Source: Protula sp. h YS-2021 (lineage: Eukaryota > Annelida > Polychaeta > Sabellida > Serpulidae). Taken from it: a stretch of 64,000 bases of DNA. Location of the stretch: positions 124,001-188,000 of the forward strand of contig OX457031.1 in NCBI GenBank assembly GCA_949752745.1. The letters are read 5' to 3'. The notes under the pieces were generated by a model that was given only the letters and a program-made list of their open reading frames with translations, ran no database searches and was not told where the DNA came from. Positions 12,720-26,261 of this stretch are shown one piece after another (within the stretch, counting starts at the first letter, position 1; every line of letters begins with the position of its first letter). The translations under genes and the position numbers were made by a program.

Positions 12720-13260
12720 GTTTTGTTCTTCTTCTACTTCTTTTTCTTCTTCTTCTCCATTTTTTTTTCTTTTTAGTTTTACGACACACATTTACAGAGA
12801 AAGGAAGAGGGGGTTGGTTGGTAAGGATGGGTGAAGCAGGGCGGGGAAAGACCGAGGGGTAAATTAGGCATGTGTCAATACACAAAACCACAGATTCAAA
12901 CTTAAAATGCCTTGCGTTAACATAAAATGACGTACATATTTGGACAGACATGTCCTATATGTATATACAATTAGTCTATCAACAGTATGTGTTCATATTG
13001 ATTGTATTCTATGGCATGTTTTTTTTTTTCTTTGTTTTTAATATTGTTCTACATTTAACCAGTGCCGATATTTTATGTTTATTTATATTTATTACATTTC
13101 TTTGTTATGTCTATGGATTTAGTGTATATTTCTATTGGTTGTATTATTGCCTTTTTTTATGTATTTATCTATCTATTTGTTTTATTTATGTATAAATTCA
13201 TTTATTGAGTTGTTAGATTTTTGAATATTTGTATATAATATGTAAGCAATAAATGCATTT
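12720..13260. other. Low-complexity CTT/T-rich stretch, no gene
   Basis: Contains TTC repeats at about 12720-12765, T runs and AT-rich DNA. The arginine/lysine-rich ORF on the - strand at 12646-12951 is the shadow of the CTT repeat. Confidence 0.6.
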
Positions 13261-13261
13261 T

Positions 13262-13690
13262 AGTGTTTCTATTAATTGTTTACTGTTTTTTTTTTTTTGT
13301 TTTATTCGTGTTTATTGCTTACTGGTTTAATTTGTTTTATTTGTGTTTATTGCTTACTGATTTTCTTTGTTTTATTTCTGTTTATTGCTTACTGTTTTTC
13401 TTTGTTCTATTTGTGTTTATTGCTTACTGTTTTTCTTTGTCTTATTTGTGTTTATTGCTTACTGTTTTTTTTTCTGTGTTTTATTTGTGTTTATTGCTTA
13501 CTGTTTTTCTTTGTTTTATTTGTGTTTATTGCTTACTGTTTTTTTCTGTGTTTTATTTGTGTTTATTGCTTACTGTTTTTCTTTGTTTTATTTGTGTTTA
13601 TTGCTTACTGTTTTTTGTTTGTTTTATTTGTGTTAATTGCTTACTGTTTTTTTGTTTTTGTTTTATTTGTGTTTATATTGCTTCCTGTTT
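13262..13690 (+). repeat. 36-bp T-rich minisatellite (~11 copies)
   Basis: The unit is TTTTATTTGTGTTTATTGC then TTACTGTTTTTCTTTG. It is repeated about eleven times, with length variation confined to the T run. The long hydrophobic ORFs in all three + frames come from the unit having few stops. Confidence 0.95.
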
Positions 13691-14689
13691 TTCTTTCTTT
13701 CATTTATTTATTTTCCACTTTGTAACAGTTTTATATACATGCTAGGTAAGCAGGGTCAGTATTGTAGTGTTTGATTTTGTGGTTATTATTTATTTTATTG
13801 AATTGATCTAGGTATTTTGTGTTCCGGGTTTCATATATTGTGTTTACTAGGTTTATTGAAGTTTTTTTTTTTTTCAAGCTGCAAACACAAATATACATTT
13901 TAACATTTAATGTTGATATAATAATTATATTCACCAACTTATTCACGTATTCCATGGCATTCATGTATTACACCATAAGCCAACAACATGATTTACTAAT
14001 TCGCCCTTCAAAGCATCAATTTCTTTTGAATGAAAACATAATATTTGTCCACAAGACATGGGATTCATTAAATGCCAATGAGTGCCGTGAATAAGCTTCA
14101 AGAAAAAATGTTAGTGTGTTAGTCAAAAATACCGTATGGTCACTAACCACAATAAAAGGATGCCAAGAGCTGGCGTATCGCCCACTTACTTAGGACTTGT
14201 GACTGCACCGATGGCAGACACCTTCGTCCCGAGACCTGGGTGTCAAGGGGGCGGATGACGTTTAAAACTCGAATCTAAGATCCGAAAAAGTTCACCCCAG
14301 CCGAGTGCTTGAGGTCTACGGTGACCAAACCGGGACGCATCTCCTTCTTCGCACGTCAACTCATGCGCCTTTGCCTCGCGACATGAGGACCAGTGCAATT
14401 ATGATGTCCCACAATTGACGAATTCACTGCGAGCCAATTGAAATGGCCACTATAGAACGGTTGTCCATGCAGGCGTGTGCGCGTGTATCTGCAGAAACGA
14501 CAGTTATATAAATATTTTCCACCTACAAGCTGACACTTAGAACCTTCAAGCAAATGTTTCCATAAATTTAACCAGATTTGTAGAAGGCGATGTTCTAGTT
14601 CAATTTTGCCTTCAAAGCAAGTAAAAATATTGGAAAGCTTAATAAATTCTTCATTTAGGTTATCACACTTTTTTGTTTGGGGGGGGGGG

Positions 14690-14835
14690 GCGTTTGGCAT
14701 TATATTCATTGGTGGACCTTATGGCCTAGAACATTATGGCCGGTGTAAGCCTTTATAAAGTGTTAATTTAGGTTATACGTCTTGGCCCTGCATTCATTTG
14801 GGGGTCTTATGTCCGGAAACTCCATGGCAAGTGTC
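14690..14835. repeat. Outlying copy of the ~115-bp GGCCGG satellite
   Basis: Carries the same phrases as the 25-27 kb array: ATTCATT-GGGGACCTTATGGCC, ATTATGGCCGGTGTAA and AAAGTGTTAATTTAGGTTAT. Confidence 0.75.
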
Positions 14836-15004
14836 AAGTTTAACAAGTTTGTCGGAGGACAAAAATCCCAACTTACGAAATGCGATAAAAACAATTCCAG
14901 CATACATGAGCAAGGAAATTTTCCTGAAAAAAAAATGGGCTTGAATAGACGAGATGACGAAGAGCTGGATAAATAGTTAATTTAGCAACGGACCTAAACA
15001 TACA

Positions 15005-17135
15005 CCGCTAAATACTTACATTGATGAGCGGTTTGCATTTCGGACCAGAGCACATGTTTACTTAACTTTCGATGATGCGCGGTTCTCATGATAGACCAGT
15101 GCGCATGGTTATTTAATTTGTGTTGATGCGAGGTTCTTATTCGTTGATGCGCGGTTCCGACCAATGCGCCCGTTTATTTAACTTGTGTCGATGCGCGGTC
15201 TACATTTCGAACAAGTGCGCACGTTTATTTAACTAGAGTTAATACGCGGCTCACTTTTCGGACCACTGCGCATGTTTATTTAGCATAGGGAGATATCATT
15301 GGGCTGAGTGCTTTGTTTGGGATTCGAGCACGCGTGTAAGACATGGGAACGAACCGCGCTTCATTTGCCATCCCCAAGTGCTCGAATCTCATACAAAGCA
15401 CGACTGCGCCATGATCTCTCCCCATTATAACGTAAACAAGCAAAATAGAGTCATAGATAGCGGAAAAAAGCCAAAAGCTCGAGATTTTGCTGGGAAATTT
15501 TTCATGGTATTGTATTGCGACACGTGTGCGCATTTCAAAGGAAAACGTCTACAAAGCCATCGTCATAGTATCACGGAGTCATGCCCATTGTTTTTTCTGT
15601 GAATTGGCTTTGTGACTTTTGCACGTGGTTAGAGCACGCTGACGGTTTCTTATCATTTCTTTTTTTTAACGGGAGTGCATTACTATTGGCGCGTGTTATA
15701 ATTCGCGCTGATGCACGGTTCTTATTTTAGACCAGTGTGCATGCTTACTTAACTTGCGTTGAAGTCCATTTCTCATTTTAGACCAGTGCGAATTTCGGAC
15801 CAGTGCGCATGTTTCGTTAACGTTCGTTGATGCGCGGTTTGTATTTTGGACCACTGCACATATTTATTTAACTTGCGTTGATGTGCGGTTCGCATTTCGA
15901 ACAAGTGAGCATGTCCATTCAACTTCTGTTAATGCCTGCTTCTTTGTATTTAGATTTTTTCTTCAAAGTCTACAAAAATATAAACAGGCATCTCGATGGA
16001 CATGACCCAGCCCAGTTACCAAATAAAGAAAGAGAGAAAAACTCTGAAACGAATACTGTAGGGTCAAAAAATGAAGTATGTAAAATGCATTTAATTCAAA
16101 TTTGGAAGCTACGAAAAATCACGTTGGACTGGTTGGATTCTGGTGATTAGTGGGTGTTAGTAAATTTAATGAAATTGAAAAACCTGCATTGCCTAACGAT
16201 TTAAAAAAATAAGAGAATGCTGCACATCTACAACATTTATATTATCACTGCATAAAATTTAAGAACGCTGGATCGAATAGTTTCGGAGAACGTGTCTGGA
16301 TAAAATCCATATCCGTGCAAACAAGTTTACACAACCAAGTTTGTCCCAGGACAAAGTCCCAGCTCACGAATAGCGAAAACACTAATTCCAGCGTGCATTT
16401 CGGACCAGTGTCCATGTTTATTTAGGTTACGTTGATGCGCGGTTCGCATTTCGGACCACTGCGCATGTTTACTGTCTTGCGTTGATGCGCGGTTATTGTT
16501 TCGGACCACTGTGCATGTTTATTTAACCTGCGTTGATGCCCGGTTTTTATTTTGGACCAGTGAACATATTTGACTTGCGTTGGTGTGTGTTTCACATTTC
16601 GGACCTCTGCACATGTTTTTTTAATTTGCGTTGATGCGCGGCTCTTATTTTAGACCAGCGCGCATTTTTATTTAACTTGCGTCGATGCCCGGTTCGCGTT
16701 TCGGACCAGTGGGTATTTTTTTTTTTTTTTGGCTTGCGCTGATGCGCGGTACACCTTTAGGGCCACTGCGCATGTTTACTTCATTTGCACATTTGGTTAA
16801 CGTGCGTTGATGCGCGGTTTGCATGTCAGACAAGTGCCCATATTTATGTAAAATGCGTCGAAGCGTAGTTTGCATTTCGAATCATGCGCATGTTTATGTA
16901 ACTTTCGTCGATGCTCGGTTCGCATTTCGTTATTTGACTTCCGTTGAGCGGTAAGTATTTCGCACTAGTGCGCATGTTTATTCAACTTGTGTCGATGAGC
17001 GGTTCGCATTTCGCACCAATGCGCAAGTTTATTTAACTTCCGTTGATGCGTATATCGGATCACAGCGCATGTTTATGGAACTTTCGTCGATGCACGCTCC
17101 TTATTTCAGACCAATGCGCACGTTTATTTAACTTC
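15005..17135. repeat. Diverged ~57-bp satellite in blocks
   Basis: The unit is GTTGATGCGCGGTTCGCATT then TCGGACCAGTGCGCATGTTTATTTAACTT. It forms blocks at about 15005-15290, 15690-15930 and 16395-17135. Monomers differ at many sites and the array is interrupted by unrelated DNA at about 15290-15690 and 15930-16395. Short ORFs rich in histidine and arginine on the - strand are artefacts of the repeat. Confidence 0.9.
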
Positions 17136-17214
17136 AGTAACTAAACAAGTAACGGACGCCGTTTGCAAACCGATAGGTATACCCTAGCTTACGTGTAACT
17201 GGGCTAAAAATATA

Positions 17215-17610
17215 TATTTTTGAGAAGTCGTATTTTTGACAATTTTTAGCCGATTTCAAAGATAATAGGACGTTGCACATTTACATTTTTTTCACTGCAT
17301 AAAATTTCAGAACGCTGGATCGAACAGTTTCGGAGAACTCGTCTGGAGAAATCTCCGTGCTGATAAATTTCCTGCAAACAGCCATTTTTGACAAGTCGTA
17401 TCTTTGAAAATGTTTGTCCGATTTCAAAAATAATGCGACGTTGCACACGTTCCATATATGTTCTAACCATATGCCAAAGAAAAACGTTATACGACAAATA
17501 CTTTTGGAGATATAGCCCGGACACGAGTGCGAACGGACAGACGCAAGCTGAAACCTATATCGAAAGAGGACGGACAGACGCAACCTATATCCCCTCGTTA
17601 CACGGCCGAT
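17215..17610. repeat. Tandem ~170-bp repeat with GGACAGACG tail
   Basis: Two units contain AAGTCGTATTTTTGACAATT, CCGATTTCAAA-ATAAT and GACGTTGCACA. A third partial unit lies at 16250-16330. It ends in ACGGACAGACGCAACCTATA, a tail shared with other repeat families of this window. Confidence 0.75.
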
Positions 17611-18239
17611 AAATAGTTATCCGTAGAAAGCAGCCTGTTATTTGTATTATATTTATTAACATTGTTTTATTATGTTGACGACTTGCACTTACAAGGCCAC
17701 CTGAGCTTGCCCACAACTGCTTTAGCAGCACTCTTCCAAGCAAAACATGGGCGCACATTCATTACATTTGACTTTCATGTCTCTCGAACTGCAGAGAAAG
17801 CAGTCTTGGGATCATTTTGTCAATCATAATCTCTTAGTTTTGGCACAGCAGTGCAGTCACCAAACGTACCACGCACAAATTTTCCGTACAACACAAAAGA
17901 AAACCTCATTCGAACTTAAAGAATTTGTTTATTTCAATAAAACCACAGAATGAACATCGATAAGTAGAAAACGACATGCAGTGATGATTCTTAAATACAG
18001 CATGCAATCATAACCATTTTGTTTACGCCAATAAAAACAGCTGAATGAACATTGATAAGTGGAACAAGACATGCATTATGCTTCTTAAATATAACATGTT
18101 TCTTAAAGTAACATGCAATGAAGCTCCTGATCAGTGTAAACAGTGAGCGAAGACGGGTCTAAAAGAGGCCGCAACCAGCCACTGGCAGCTGCCCGGGCTC
18201 TTATTGACACTCCAACTACGCCGGAAATGAGCGCAGGTT

Positions 18240-18485
18240 ACAACGCCCCGACCCCTCCATCCCTCCCCCCCCCCCCACCCCACCGTCAACAAAGTTAAAT
18301 TTACCACGGCACGGGGGTCGCACATAACGCACGCATACGGAATTACTGACTCGTGAACCACTGAACTCCCCCCCCCCCCCCTGCCAAACCCACCCGGGGG
18401 AGGAAGGCGCAAACAAAGCACGCATACGGAATTGTCTACTCTTGATCCAACACCCCCCCCCCCCCCATCCCGCCCCCAACAACTT
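18240..18485. repeat. ~90-bp direct repeat with poly-C tracts
   Basis: CACGCATACGGAATT recurs at about 18329 and 18419, each time before a tract of 12 or more C residues. Glycine-rich ORFs on the - strand are caused by the C tracts. Confidence 0.75.
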
Positions 18486-19100
18486 TACGTATATCAACTG
18501 ATTATCTTCAATCATGTATACATAACACCATATTATTTAAAAAAAGAATTATGAAACAAATAAGAAACCCAATATTTTTTTTTTTTATTTGTTGATACGT
18601 TATTCCGGAATAGACTACAATAATTCATATGTCACAGAAATCTATAATGATTCATTTGTCTTATGCCAAAGGGTGAAAATAAGTTGGACAATGCAAATCC
18701 TTATCTTCTGGCGAAATCGACATAAAAATATGAAAAACTGAATTTGCATTTGGCTGTTTATTAAATGTAGGTACTTCGGCATTGAATATTTAAACATGAT
18801 ATTTAAACATTTTTTTTTTTTTATTTATTTATTTATTTTTTATTTTTATTTTTTTTTTACATTTATCTATTTATAAGCAAGAAAATGTGTTTATATAGTT
18901 TCCAACATAAAATAATGAAATAATGAAAATAATTCGATTTCTGACATCAGATTTATCGGTAGGCTTTTCCCGAATAGCGCACCAGAAAATATCTGGTTTC
19001 TTCCTTGCTTCGGAATTCTTATTTTAAATAATATGGTGTTAAATACAACACCTAAACGCTTCAACAAAACCCATTTGAGTACAAGTAGTTCAGTGAAACA

Positions 19101-20460
19101 AGTCCCCCGCAGGCGTGCAAATTCCAGGATTTCATTTTTCGGCGAGCGACAAATCCTATGCCCAGGTGCACAACTACAGCTTGTATTCTTTATCTATGCA
19201 AGGTTTGTATGGAATAACTCAGATAGTCTTTGGGATCTATCCAACAAAAAACAGTCTATGCAAATGTTGAGGCCTTCAGATAATTGGATTTTCTACAAAG
19301 GCACATTATTTTGGCCACCGGCAAAACCTATACCCAGGTGCATAACTGCACCCTACATTCTTTCCCTAAGCAAGATTTGCACGGAATCCCTCAGGTAGCC
19401 TTTAACATCTGTCGCACAAAACACATCCCTTCCACATGTTGGCGGCCTAAGGTATTTGAATTGTTGACGAAATCCCTAGGACACACTTTTCGGAGGGCGG
19501 TACAGCGTGACGAGAATTCCCCATTCTGAAAAACCCCCCGATGCCTATACAACACATTAGATTGGTATGGAATCCCCTGAGGGGCTTGTGGGGGGGGGGG
19601 GGGTCTCAGCACGGCCAAAAGGTAAACAAACATGCAAGGTGCTAATATCTTATGTAAACAATTCATGCAACACCCCACAAGAAGTTAGTCGGCAAACTTT
19701 ACACACCATATTTCATGTTTTTCGCCACGTTGTATATATTTATAGATAAATATCCAAACTGAGGTGTAATGCCCATTGGTTTCCCAGGGTAATGTTAAAA
19801 ATGGTTATCCCAAACACAGTACTTCAGATACCGGAGATTTTTACACGAACCCACATCTGTACTTTACGCCATTGAACATTTTGGTCCGCAAAGAAGCATT
19901 TATCTATTCACGAAAGTTTTTCCGACACCGGAGATTTAGCATGAGATAAAGAAAGCCCATGCAAGTGTTTATTCAAAAACAAAGTGAACAGTGTAGAATT
20001 CTTTCCCAAACAATTTTTGTGTGACAACTACCTGCACTTGGAACTGAAAAATAAAAATGTTTATATATTTCAAGTGTCTTCTTTTTTTTTTATCTTTTCA
20101 AGATGCTGAAAAATACGGTGTGTAAAAGTGGGGGGAAAATCGACAACCAGGCCTTCACAATACACAGAAATATGGTGTGTAAAAGTATGGATGGGGGAAT
20201 TTCTGTCACGCCATGTTTTCCAGTACGCGCCATATGAATGCTGGCACAGGGGGGGGGGTGAATTTCGGTCACCCAACACCGGCAAAATCTAAACGAAGGT
20301 GCACAACTACACCTTATATTCTTTCCCTACGCAAGGTTTAAATGAAATGCTTGAGGAAGTCTGAGATCTATCGCATAAAAGACATCATGTCCAAAATGTT
20401 GACACACGGACGGACAGACCCGAATCAATAGTCCCCCGCGACGACGAGGAACTAACAGAA
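19101..20460 (+). mobile_element. Composite non-autonomous element A (shared ends, tandem core)
   Basis: The 5' module AGTCCCCCGCAGGCGTGCAA is at 19101-19120. The core holds at least three related segments with CCAGGTGCACAACTACA-like phrases (about 19160, 19330 and 20290), each followed by a TTCTTT-CCTA-GCAAG-TTT block. The 3' part has ACGGACGGACAGACC and AATAGTCCCCCGCG then GAGGAACTAAC at about 20430-20452. No coding capacity is seen. It has the same architecture as element B at 22541. Confidence 0.6.
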
Positions 20461-20904
20461 CTAAAACAGTGCACGTATCAACGAGTAACTTCCCGAATAC
20501 CAAATTCACACGGGTTGGCCGCGAGGCATGGGCAAACACAACAAAATACTGCATCCTCACACACTTAGAAAAAGACAACGTTCAACAAATTCTTACTAAA
20601 CCCATCAAATTTTATAGAAAAAAAATCACGGTGCCCACCCTGCCCCCTCCCCTTCCCCAAACCCACCCAACAAGAAAAACAGACACAACAGATGCCTCTC
20701 GCCAACGCGTACAGCCCCGTTCCCAAACAAGTGCTAGAAAAGAACTGTGTGTGTGAGCAGAGAAACCAGCGTGCGGTGTTACGAGCTCAACAACGCTTAA
20801 TCAGTTCCTCTAACTTTTTATCGCTGCAACAGCCGAGGCGTCGAGCGACACGATGACGTCATGTCCTGCTGGTTGTCCCGGTTCCCGCTCCGTTCATTCA
20901 CGTA

Positions 20905-22435
20905 TCGGTAACTTCTCATGGTAATCTCCGTTGCTGGAGGCATGGCGGGGCAGCCTGAAAACACAGCTCTCCTCATTTATCCACTTTTAAATCTACATCT
21001 CGTTCCCATTTTCGGGCATAAATTAATTAATTATTCATTTATTTATTTACCTTGACCCTTCTAAACCCCCCTTCACTCCCCCTCCCCCCCCCCCCCCCCC
21101 CCCGCACCCATCACACTACCGACAAATGTGACAGACGCACCGACAAACAAGTGACGTCCAAATGACTTGTATTTCGACCATGCCTACTTGATGAACCACA
21201 CCATTTTTTTTTTACAAAAAACCCCCTCCTCCTCCCCCCCTCCCCCCCACACACACCCTTTCTTCACGCCAGTTTCAGTGAATATCGATGTGCTGAAGCT
21301 TGCATCTGTCGAGCCTGTGTAATTTCGACCAAGCTCGCAGCCCCGCGCCCTCCTATAATGCAAACCAGCATGAGAGCAAGACAAACCTGGAGTTCTCTGT
21401 CGGCTGACAGACCAGCGCTACCCATCTGACTCAGGCCTCGCTCGGTTTTCTCACGGTGCACGCACTTTTGGACAAGAGTCGCAGATAATTGCACAACACA
21501 ATCCAGGCAGCGGCTGAAATAAAACGTCAGGCATTATCGAGGGTCACTGCCACACAGGCGCGCAAAATCAGCAAGGCCTCGGTGTTTATTTACTTCTGTA
21601 TTTATAAATATATAAATTTTAAATAATTGCCTGAAATGCAAAGTACTGATGGTGTGCTTCATGAGAACAGTAAGAAGCAATAAACAATATATGCAAACAC
21701 ACACACACGCACACGCACGCACGTACGCATACGCACAGCTGAAATAATCTCACCATTCCTTCGGACAGGCGGTGTGGTTCCTCCCATGTCATTGCCGTAC
21801 ATCCAGGAACCGCTATGCCAAACCTGCCTCATTTACTTTTTTTGCCGAGAAGACAATGATCCCGTCTGGTTTCACATAACGTCGGCCACTTTCGCCTGAT
21901 GACAAAATAATCACAATTACTAATATCCTGCCTGGCTTAAATCTTCTAGTAACCTCTGTTGCTACAAGCACAGCGGGAGAGCCTGAAAACAGTTTCCTCG
22001 CATTTACATTTCCGGTCGTTAATTAACACTCTTTTTGTTCCAATTGGACCTCCTCACCTCCCCAGCCTCCCGAAGTCCCGACCCATGTGACAAACGTACT
22101 GAGGAACAAATGATGCCCAAATGACTTGTGTTTCGCCCAAGCCTACTAGATGGACGAGACAAAAGGGATTACAGCCTCTCCCCTAAAAGAAACGAACCAC
22201 GCAAACTTCTTTTCTTTTTCCATAACCCCCCCCCCCCCCCCTCCACACACACACACACACAAACACACACAGAGCTGAAATAAGCTTACCATTCATTCCG
22301 ACATTCGTTGCCGTACATCCAGGAAACGCTAGGCCGAACTTGCCCCAGTTTCTGTCTCGCCGAGAAGAGAACAATCTCTTTTGGTTTCACATTACGGTGG
22401 CCACTTTCGCCTGTTGACAAAATAATCACAATTAG
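20905..22435. repeat. Tandem duplication of a ~0.5-1 kb block
   Basis: Two copies can be lined up. The first has a CTCCGTTGCTGGAGG phrase at about 20926, CCAAATGACTTGTATTTCG at about 21158, and a GCTGAAATAATCTCACCATTC block at about 21738-21920. The second has CTCTGTTGCTACAAGC at about 21953, CCAAATGACTTGTGTTTCG at about 22117, and GCTGAAATAAGCTTACCATTC at about 22273-22435. Both carry TTGCCGTACATCCAGGAA and end GACAAAATAATCACAATTA. Poly-C and CA tracts lie between. No gene was recognised. Confidence 0.75.
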
Positions 22436-22540
22436 GTGAGTAGGTAGTAACGATTGCTACTCTCAACAAGTCATCAGTGAAACTGATTAATGTGCCCCGC
22501 CACAAAAACGCTCGATGGACAGGAAATTTTAGAATGACTA

Positions 22541-23334
22541 AGTGCCCCGCAGGCGTGCAATTCAACGATTTTAAAAGTTTAAAGGAACATAAAAATCTCC
22601 TGATAAAACATTCTAAGAAATATTTAATTTGTTAAACTAAATTCATGTAGGCTTGAGTGTGTTAACAAACTCATTCTAGTATGTAAGGATTGTGAAAATT
22701 TCTGAAGTTCATCTGGGCCAACAGAACTGTAGGCTTGGTTGTGTCAACAAGCTCATACAAATGAGTAAGGATTGTGAAAATTTGTGAAGTTCTGCTGGGT
22801 CACTGTTCTTGGGTCGACATGGCTCATTTACAATACCAACCCTTGTTGCTTCCAATGCTACTTATAGTTAAGATATCTTATCAATCGATGCAGAAATGTA
22901 GGCTTGAGTGTGTTAACAAACTCATTCTGGTATGTAAGGATTATGAATATTTATGAAGTTCAGCTGGGCCAATGTCATTGGGCCGATAGAGCTCATTTAT
23001 AATACCGACCTTTGTTGGTTCCAATACTTCCTATCTGTAAAATATTTCAACAATCGATCCAGAACTGTAGGCTTGAGTGTGTTAACAAACTCATTCAACT
23101 GAGTAAGGATTGAGAAAATTTGTGAAGTTCAGCTGGGTCAATGTCCTTGAGCCGACATGGCCCATTTACAATACCGATCCTTGTTCGTTCCAGTACTACC
23201 AATATATTGAATATCTTAACAATCAGTTAAAATGTTAATCAGTTAAAATGTAGGCTTGAGTGTGTTAACAAAACAGGTGTCGACAGGCGGACAGACAGAG
23301 CCGAAAACTATAGTCCCCCGACGGGGGACTAATT
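22541..23334 (+). mobile_element. Composite non-autonomous element B
   Basis: The 5' module AGTGCCCCGCAGGCGTGCAA is at 22541-22560. The core is four to five tandem units of about 170-185 bp carrying TGTAGGCTTGAGTGTGTTAA then CAAACTCATTC, GGATTGTGAAAATTT-TGAAG and CAATACCGA. The 3' end is GGACAGACAGAGCCGAAAAC then the palindrome TAGTCCCCCGACGGGGGACTA at 23313-23333. It shares both end modules with element A, but its core is different. Confidence 0.65.
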
Positions 23335-24592
23335 AAAATTTCAAGACATTAAGACTATTTTCTTGGAGAAAATTTAGATTTTACGAAAAAAATTGGATGT
23401 TTTTGTCAATATTTCCCCCACTTCTTTGGTGATTTGCAAAAAAAAATAATAATAATAATAATATTCTGATAGAAAATTATGGCAGCAGACGCATTTTGAA
23501 AAGTGCTAACAAAAAAATTATAAATGCCACCCATTTAGCCAATTTTTGGCGGATCGTAAGAACATATTTTTTTAAAGAGGCCCGCCTAGTGAGCATAAAA
23601 AAAAAACAATAAGGCAATTCGATCAAAACTGTGGAGGAAGCTGTTTTCAAATTGGTTACCGAAAAATGCACCCCCCCCCACCCACCCGCATTTGGCCAAT
23701 TTTTGGATGATCGCCACAAAAGTAACTCTTCAGTACATGGCAGGTTAGTGAACACTTACACAAAAATTTGGCCCGAAAAAAATGTCCCCCATTTAGCCAT
23801 TTTTTTTTTTTTATCGCAAAAAAAAAAAAAAAAAAAAAAAACTATCATCGACAGCACAGCTTCCAAACGGAGACGGCGGTGAGTAGATCTAAATATAATT
23901 TGATACAATACAAGGAGACAGAGAGCTATACGGTCTTTCTTCCTGCTAGATTTGATCAAAATCGAATTATCTGTCCGTGAGATACCGTGTGCACATAGCC
24001 AAAAAAATTAAAAACACACAAAAGGGAAAGTTAAAAAAGCAATCGTTCAAAATACAATTTTTGATCAGAATCAACCTTCATGATGGTATGCACTATCTGG
24101 TCTTTCCAATTCCACGTTTGGTAAAGATCCGATGACATATCGCGTAAACGAAGTCCAAAACAGCTAAAAACCAACCAAAGTGACAGTACGTAAAGTTCGT
24201 CATAAATTCAGTTTTTGACAAAAATAAAAAAAATAACCCTTTAGTGATGATGTCACTGTATGGTCTTCCTTTTTAAAAGGTTTGATGAAGATCTGATGAA
24301 ATGTTTTAGAGATATCGCGTAAGCAAAGTACAAGTAGTCTAAAAAGTCTAAAAGCAGCACTGAAAGCACCAAAACTTTTAACAAAAATCGCAAAAAATCC
24401 AACTTTTATCGGACCGCCAAAACAAAGAATAGGCGTGCACCAAGCTCCGACCATGGGGGTGAGTCCTGTACACTATCAGACCAAATAGCCCACACATCTA
24501 AGAGGAATGAGTGGTAATGGACGGACGGACAGAGCCCAATGCATAGGCCCCCTCGGGCCATAAAGCCCCGGTTGGGGGCTACCTAGCTTTTC
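23335..24592. repeat. Repeat region ending in another GGACGGACAGA/hairpin module
   Basis: The region has imperfect units with GGTCTTTCTTCCT, TTTGATCAAAATC-GAT and GAGATA-CG phrases (about 23920-24330). It closes with GGACGGACGGACAGAGCCCA (about 24518) and a GC-rich inverted repeat built on TAGGCCCCC...GGGGGCTACCTA (about 24542-24588). A-runs at 23816-23840 and T-runs create false ORFs. Confidence 0.55.
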
Positions 24593-25049
24593 AAGAGAAG
24601 AAATCCTAGTGAACATTTATGTAAAATTAGAAGTTAATCCAAAAAGTGGAAGAAAACCTTTGGAAAATTGATAGCAAAAAAAAATAAATAAAAAAAAAAC
24701 TAGAAACTAGAGTCTCAATGAGAGAGGATGACCTGTGTAAGGTAAATTATATATAGTAAACCTCCATTACTGAGAACCCCACAATAGTGAACATCTCCAT
24801 AGTGAAATAACCAAGTTATCTCGGTCCCAAATTCAAGAAATCACTTTTTCACCGATTTTAAATTTCAAAAATAACTCGACCATGTACAGCTACAACATAT
24901 ATATTTTCACTGTGGAAGGTTGCAGGTCCGTCCGTACGACGAGTCCAGTGTAATTTTTTTTGGGCAATTTTTGAGAATTTTTCATTTTCGAGTTGAATTT
25001 TGCCTTAACAGCATGTAAAGCTTAATATAGCAATATATATCTCGTCGGG

Positions 25050-26260
25050 ACGTTTTGGCCCTAAATTCATTTAGGGATCTTATGACAGGGGACACTATGG
25101 CGGGGGACAAATTTTCCCTTAGGGAAGTTATGGTCATATATTTATTTAGGGACCTTATTCTCGGGTACCTTATAGCTGGGGTAAAGCTTAATAAAGCGTT
25201 AATTTAGGTCAAAACACTTGTTTTTAGCTATGAGGTTTTGTCATTTTGGGACCTTATGGCCGGGGACGTTTTGCCATGGATTTCACCACGACAAATTTTG
25301 TTTCAGGGCCGTAGTGGGCCTAAATTCATTTGGGGACCTTATGGTAGGGACATTAAGACCAGGTAAACTTTATAATGCGTCAATTTAAGTTCACATGTTT
25401 TTTTTTTTTTTCTCCTTTTTAATCTACTTTCGGGACGTTTTTGGCCATAAATTCCTTTGGAGACGATTTTGCCGGGGAAATTATGGCTGGTGTAAAGCTT
25501 AATAAAGCGTTAATTTAGGTTATCACACGATTTTTGTTCTGGGGACATTTTGGCCGTTATTTAATTCGGGAATTGATGGCCGGGGTCATTATGGCCAGGT
25601 ACTTTATAACTTGGGTAAAGCGTTTTAGGGGACGTTCTGGCCTTAAATTTATTTTGGGACTTGATGGTCGGGATAAAGCTTAATAAAGCGTTTTTGAGGA
25701 CGTTTTGGCCTTAAAATCATTTCGGAACTTGATGGCCGGAGACCTTATGGACGGGTAATTTATAGCCGGGATAAAGCTCAATAAAGCGCTAATTTAGGTT
25801 GTCACACATTTTTTTTTTTCTTTGAGGTTTTGGCCCTTCACTCATTTTGGGACCTTATGGCAGGGGACATCATGGCCGGGGTAACATTTAATACATCATT
25901 TATTTGGAGTATACTTTTTTCTTTTTGCTTTGGGGACGTTTTTGCCTTATATAAATTCACTTAAGGACGTTATGAAAGAGGATCTTATGGCCGGTGATGC
26001 CCTTGTAGTCCACGGAAAATATTGCTTTGGGGACGTTTTGGCCTTAAGTTCATTGAGGAACCTTATGACTAGGGACACTATGGGCGGTTACCTCTTGGCC
26101 GGTATAATCTGAAAACAACGTTAATTTAGGTTATCATATCGTTTTAGCTTTGGGGACGTTTTGGCCAAAAATTAATGTCGGGACCTAATGGCTGGACACT
26201 TTGTCCTGGATTTCACTACCTTATGACCGGGTACTTAATGGCCGAGGACCTTATGGCCGG
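25050..26260. repeat. ~115-bp satellite array (GGCCGG family)
   Basis: Degenerate units read roughly GGGGACGTTTTGGCCTTAAAT then TCATTTGGGGACCTTATGGC, CGGGGACATTATGGCCGGG and GTAAAGCTTAATAAAGCGTT then AATTTAGGTT-TCACA. About ten units are visible. The array resumes at 26925-27110 after an insertion. Confidence 0.85.
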
Positions 26261-26261
26261 T

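Noticed and set aside
13263..13745. Long hydrophobic Phe/Leu/Cys-rich ORFs that look like membrane proteins
   Set aside because: All three + frames are open because the 36-bp T-rich minisatellite unit contains no stop in those frames.
23312..23340. GC palindrome as a bacterial-type terminator
   Set aside because: The window is eukaryotic and the palindrome recurs as the end of mobile repeats.
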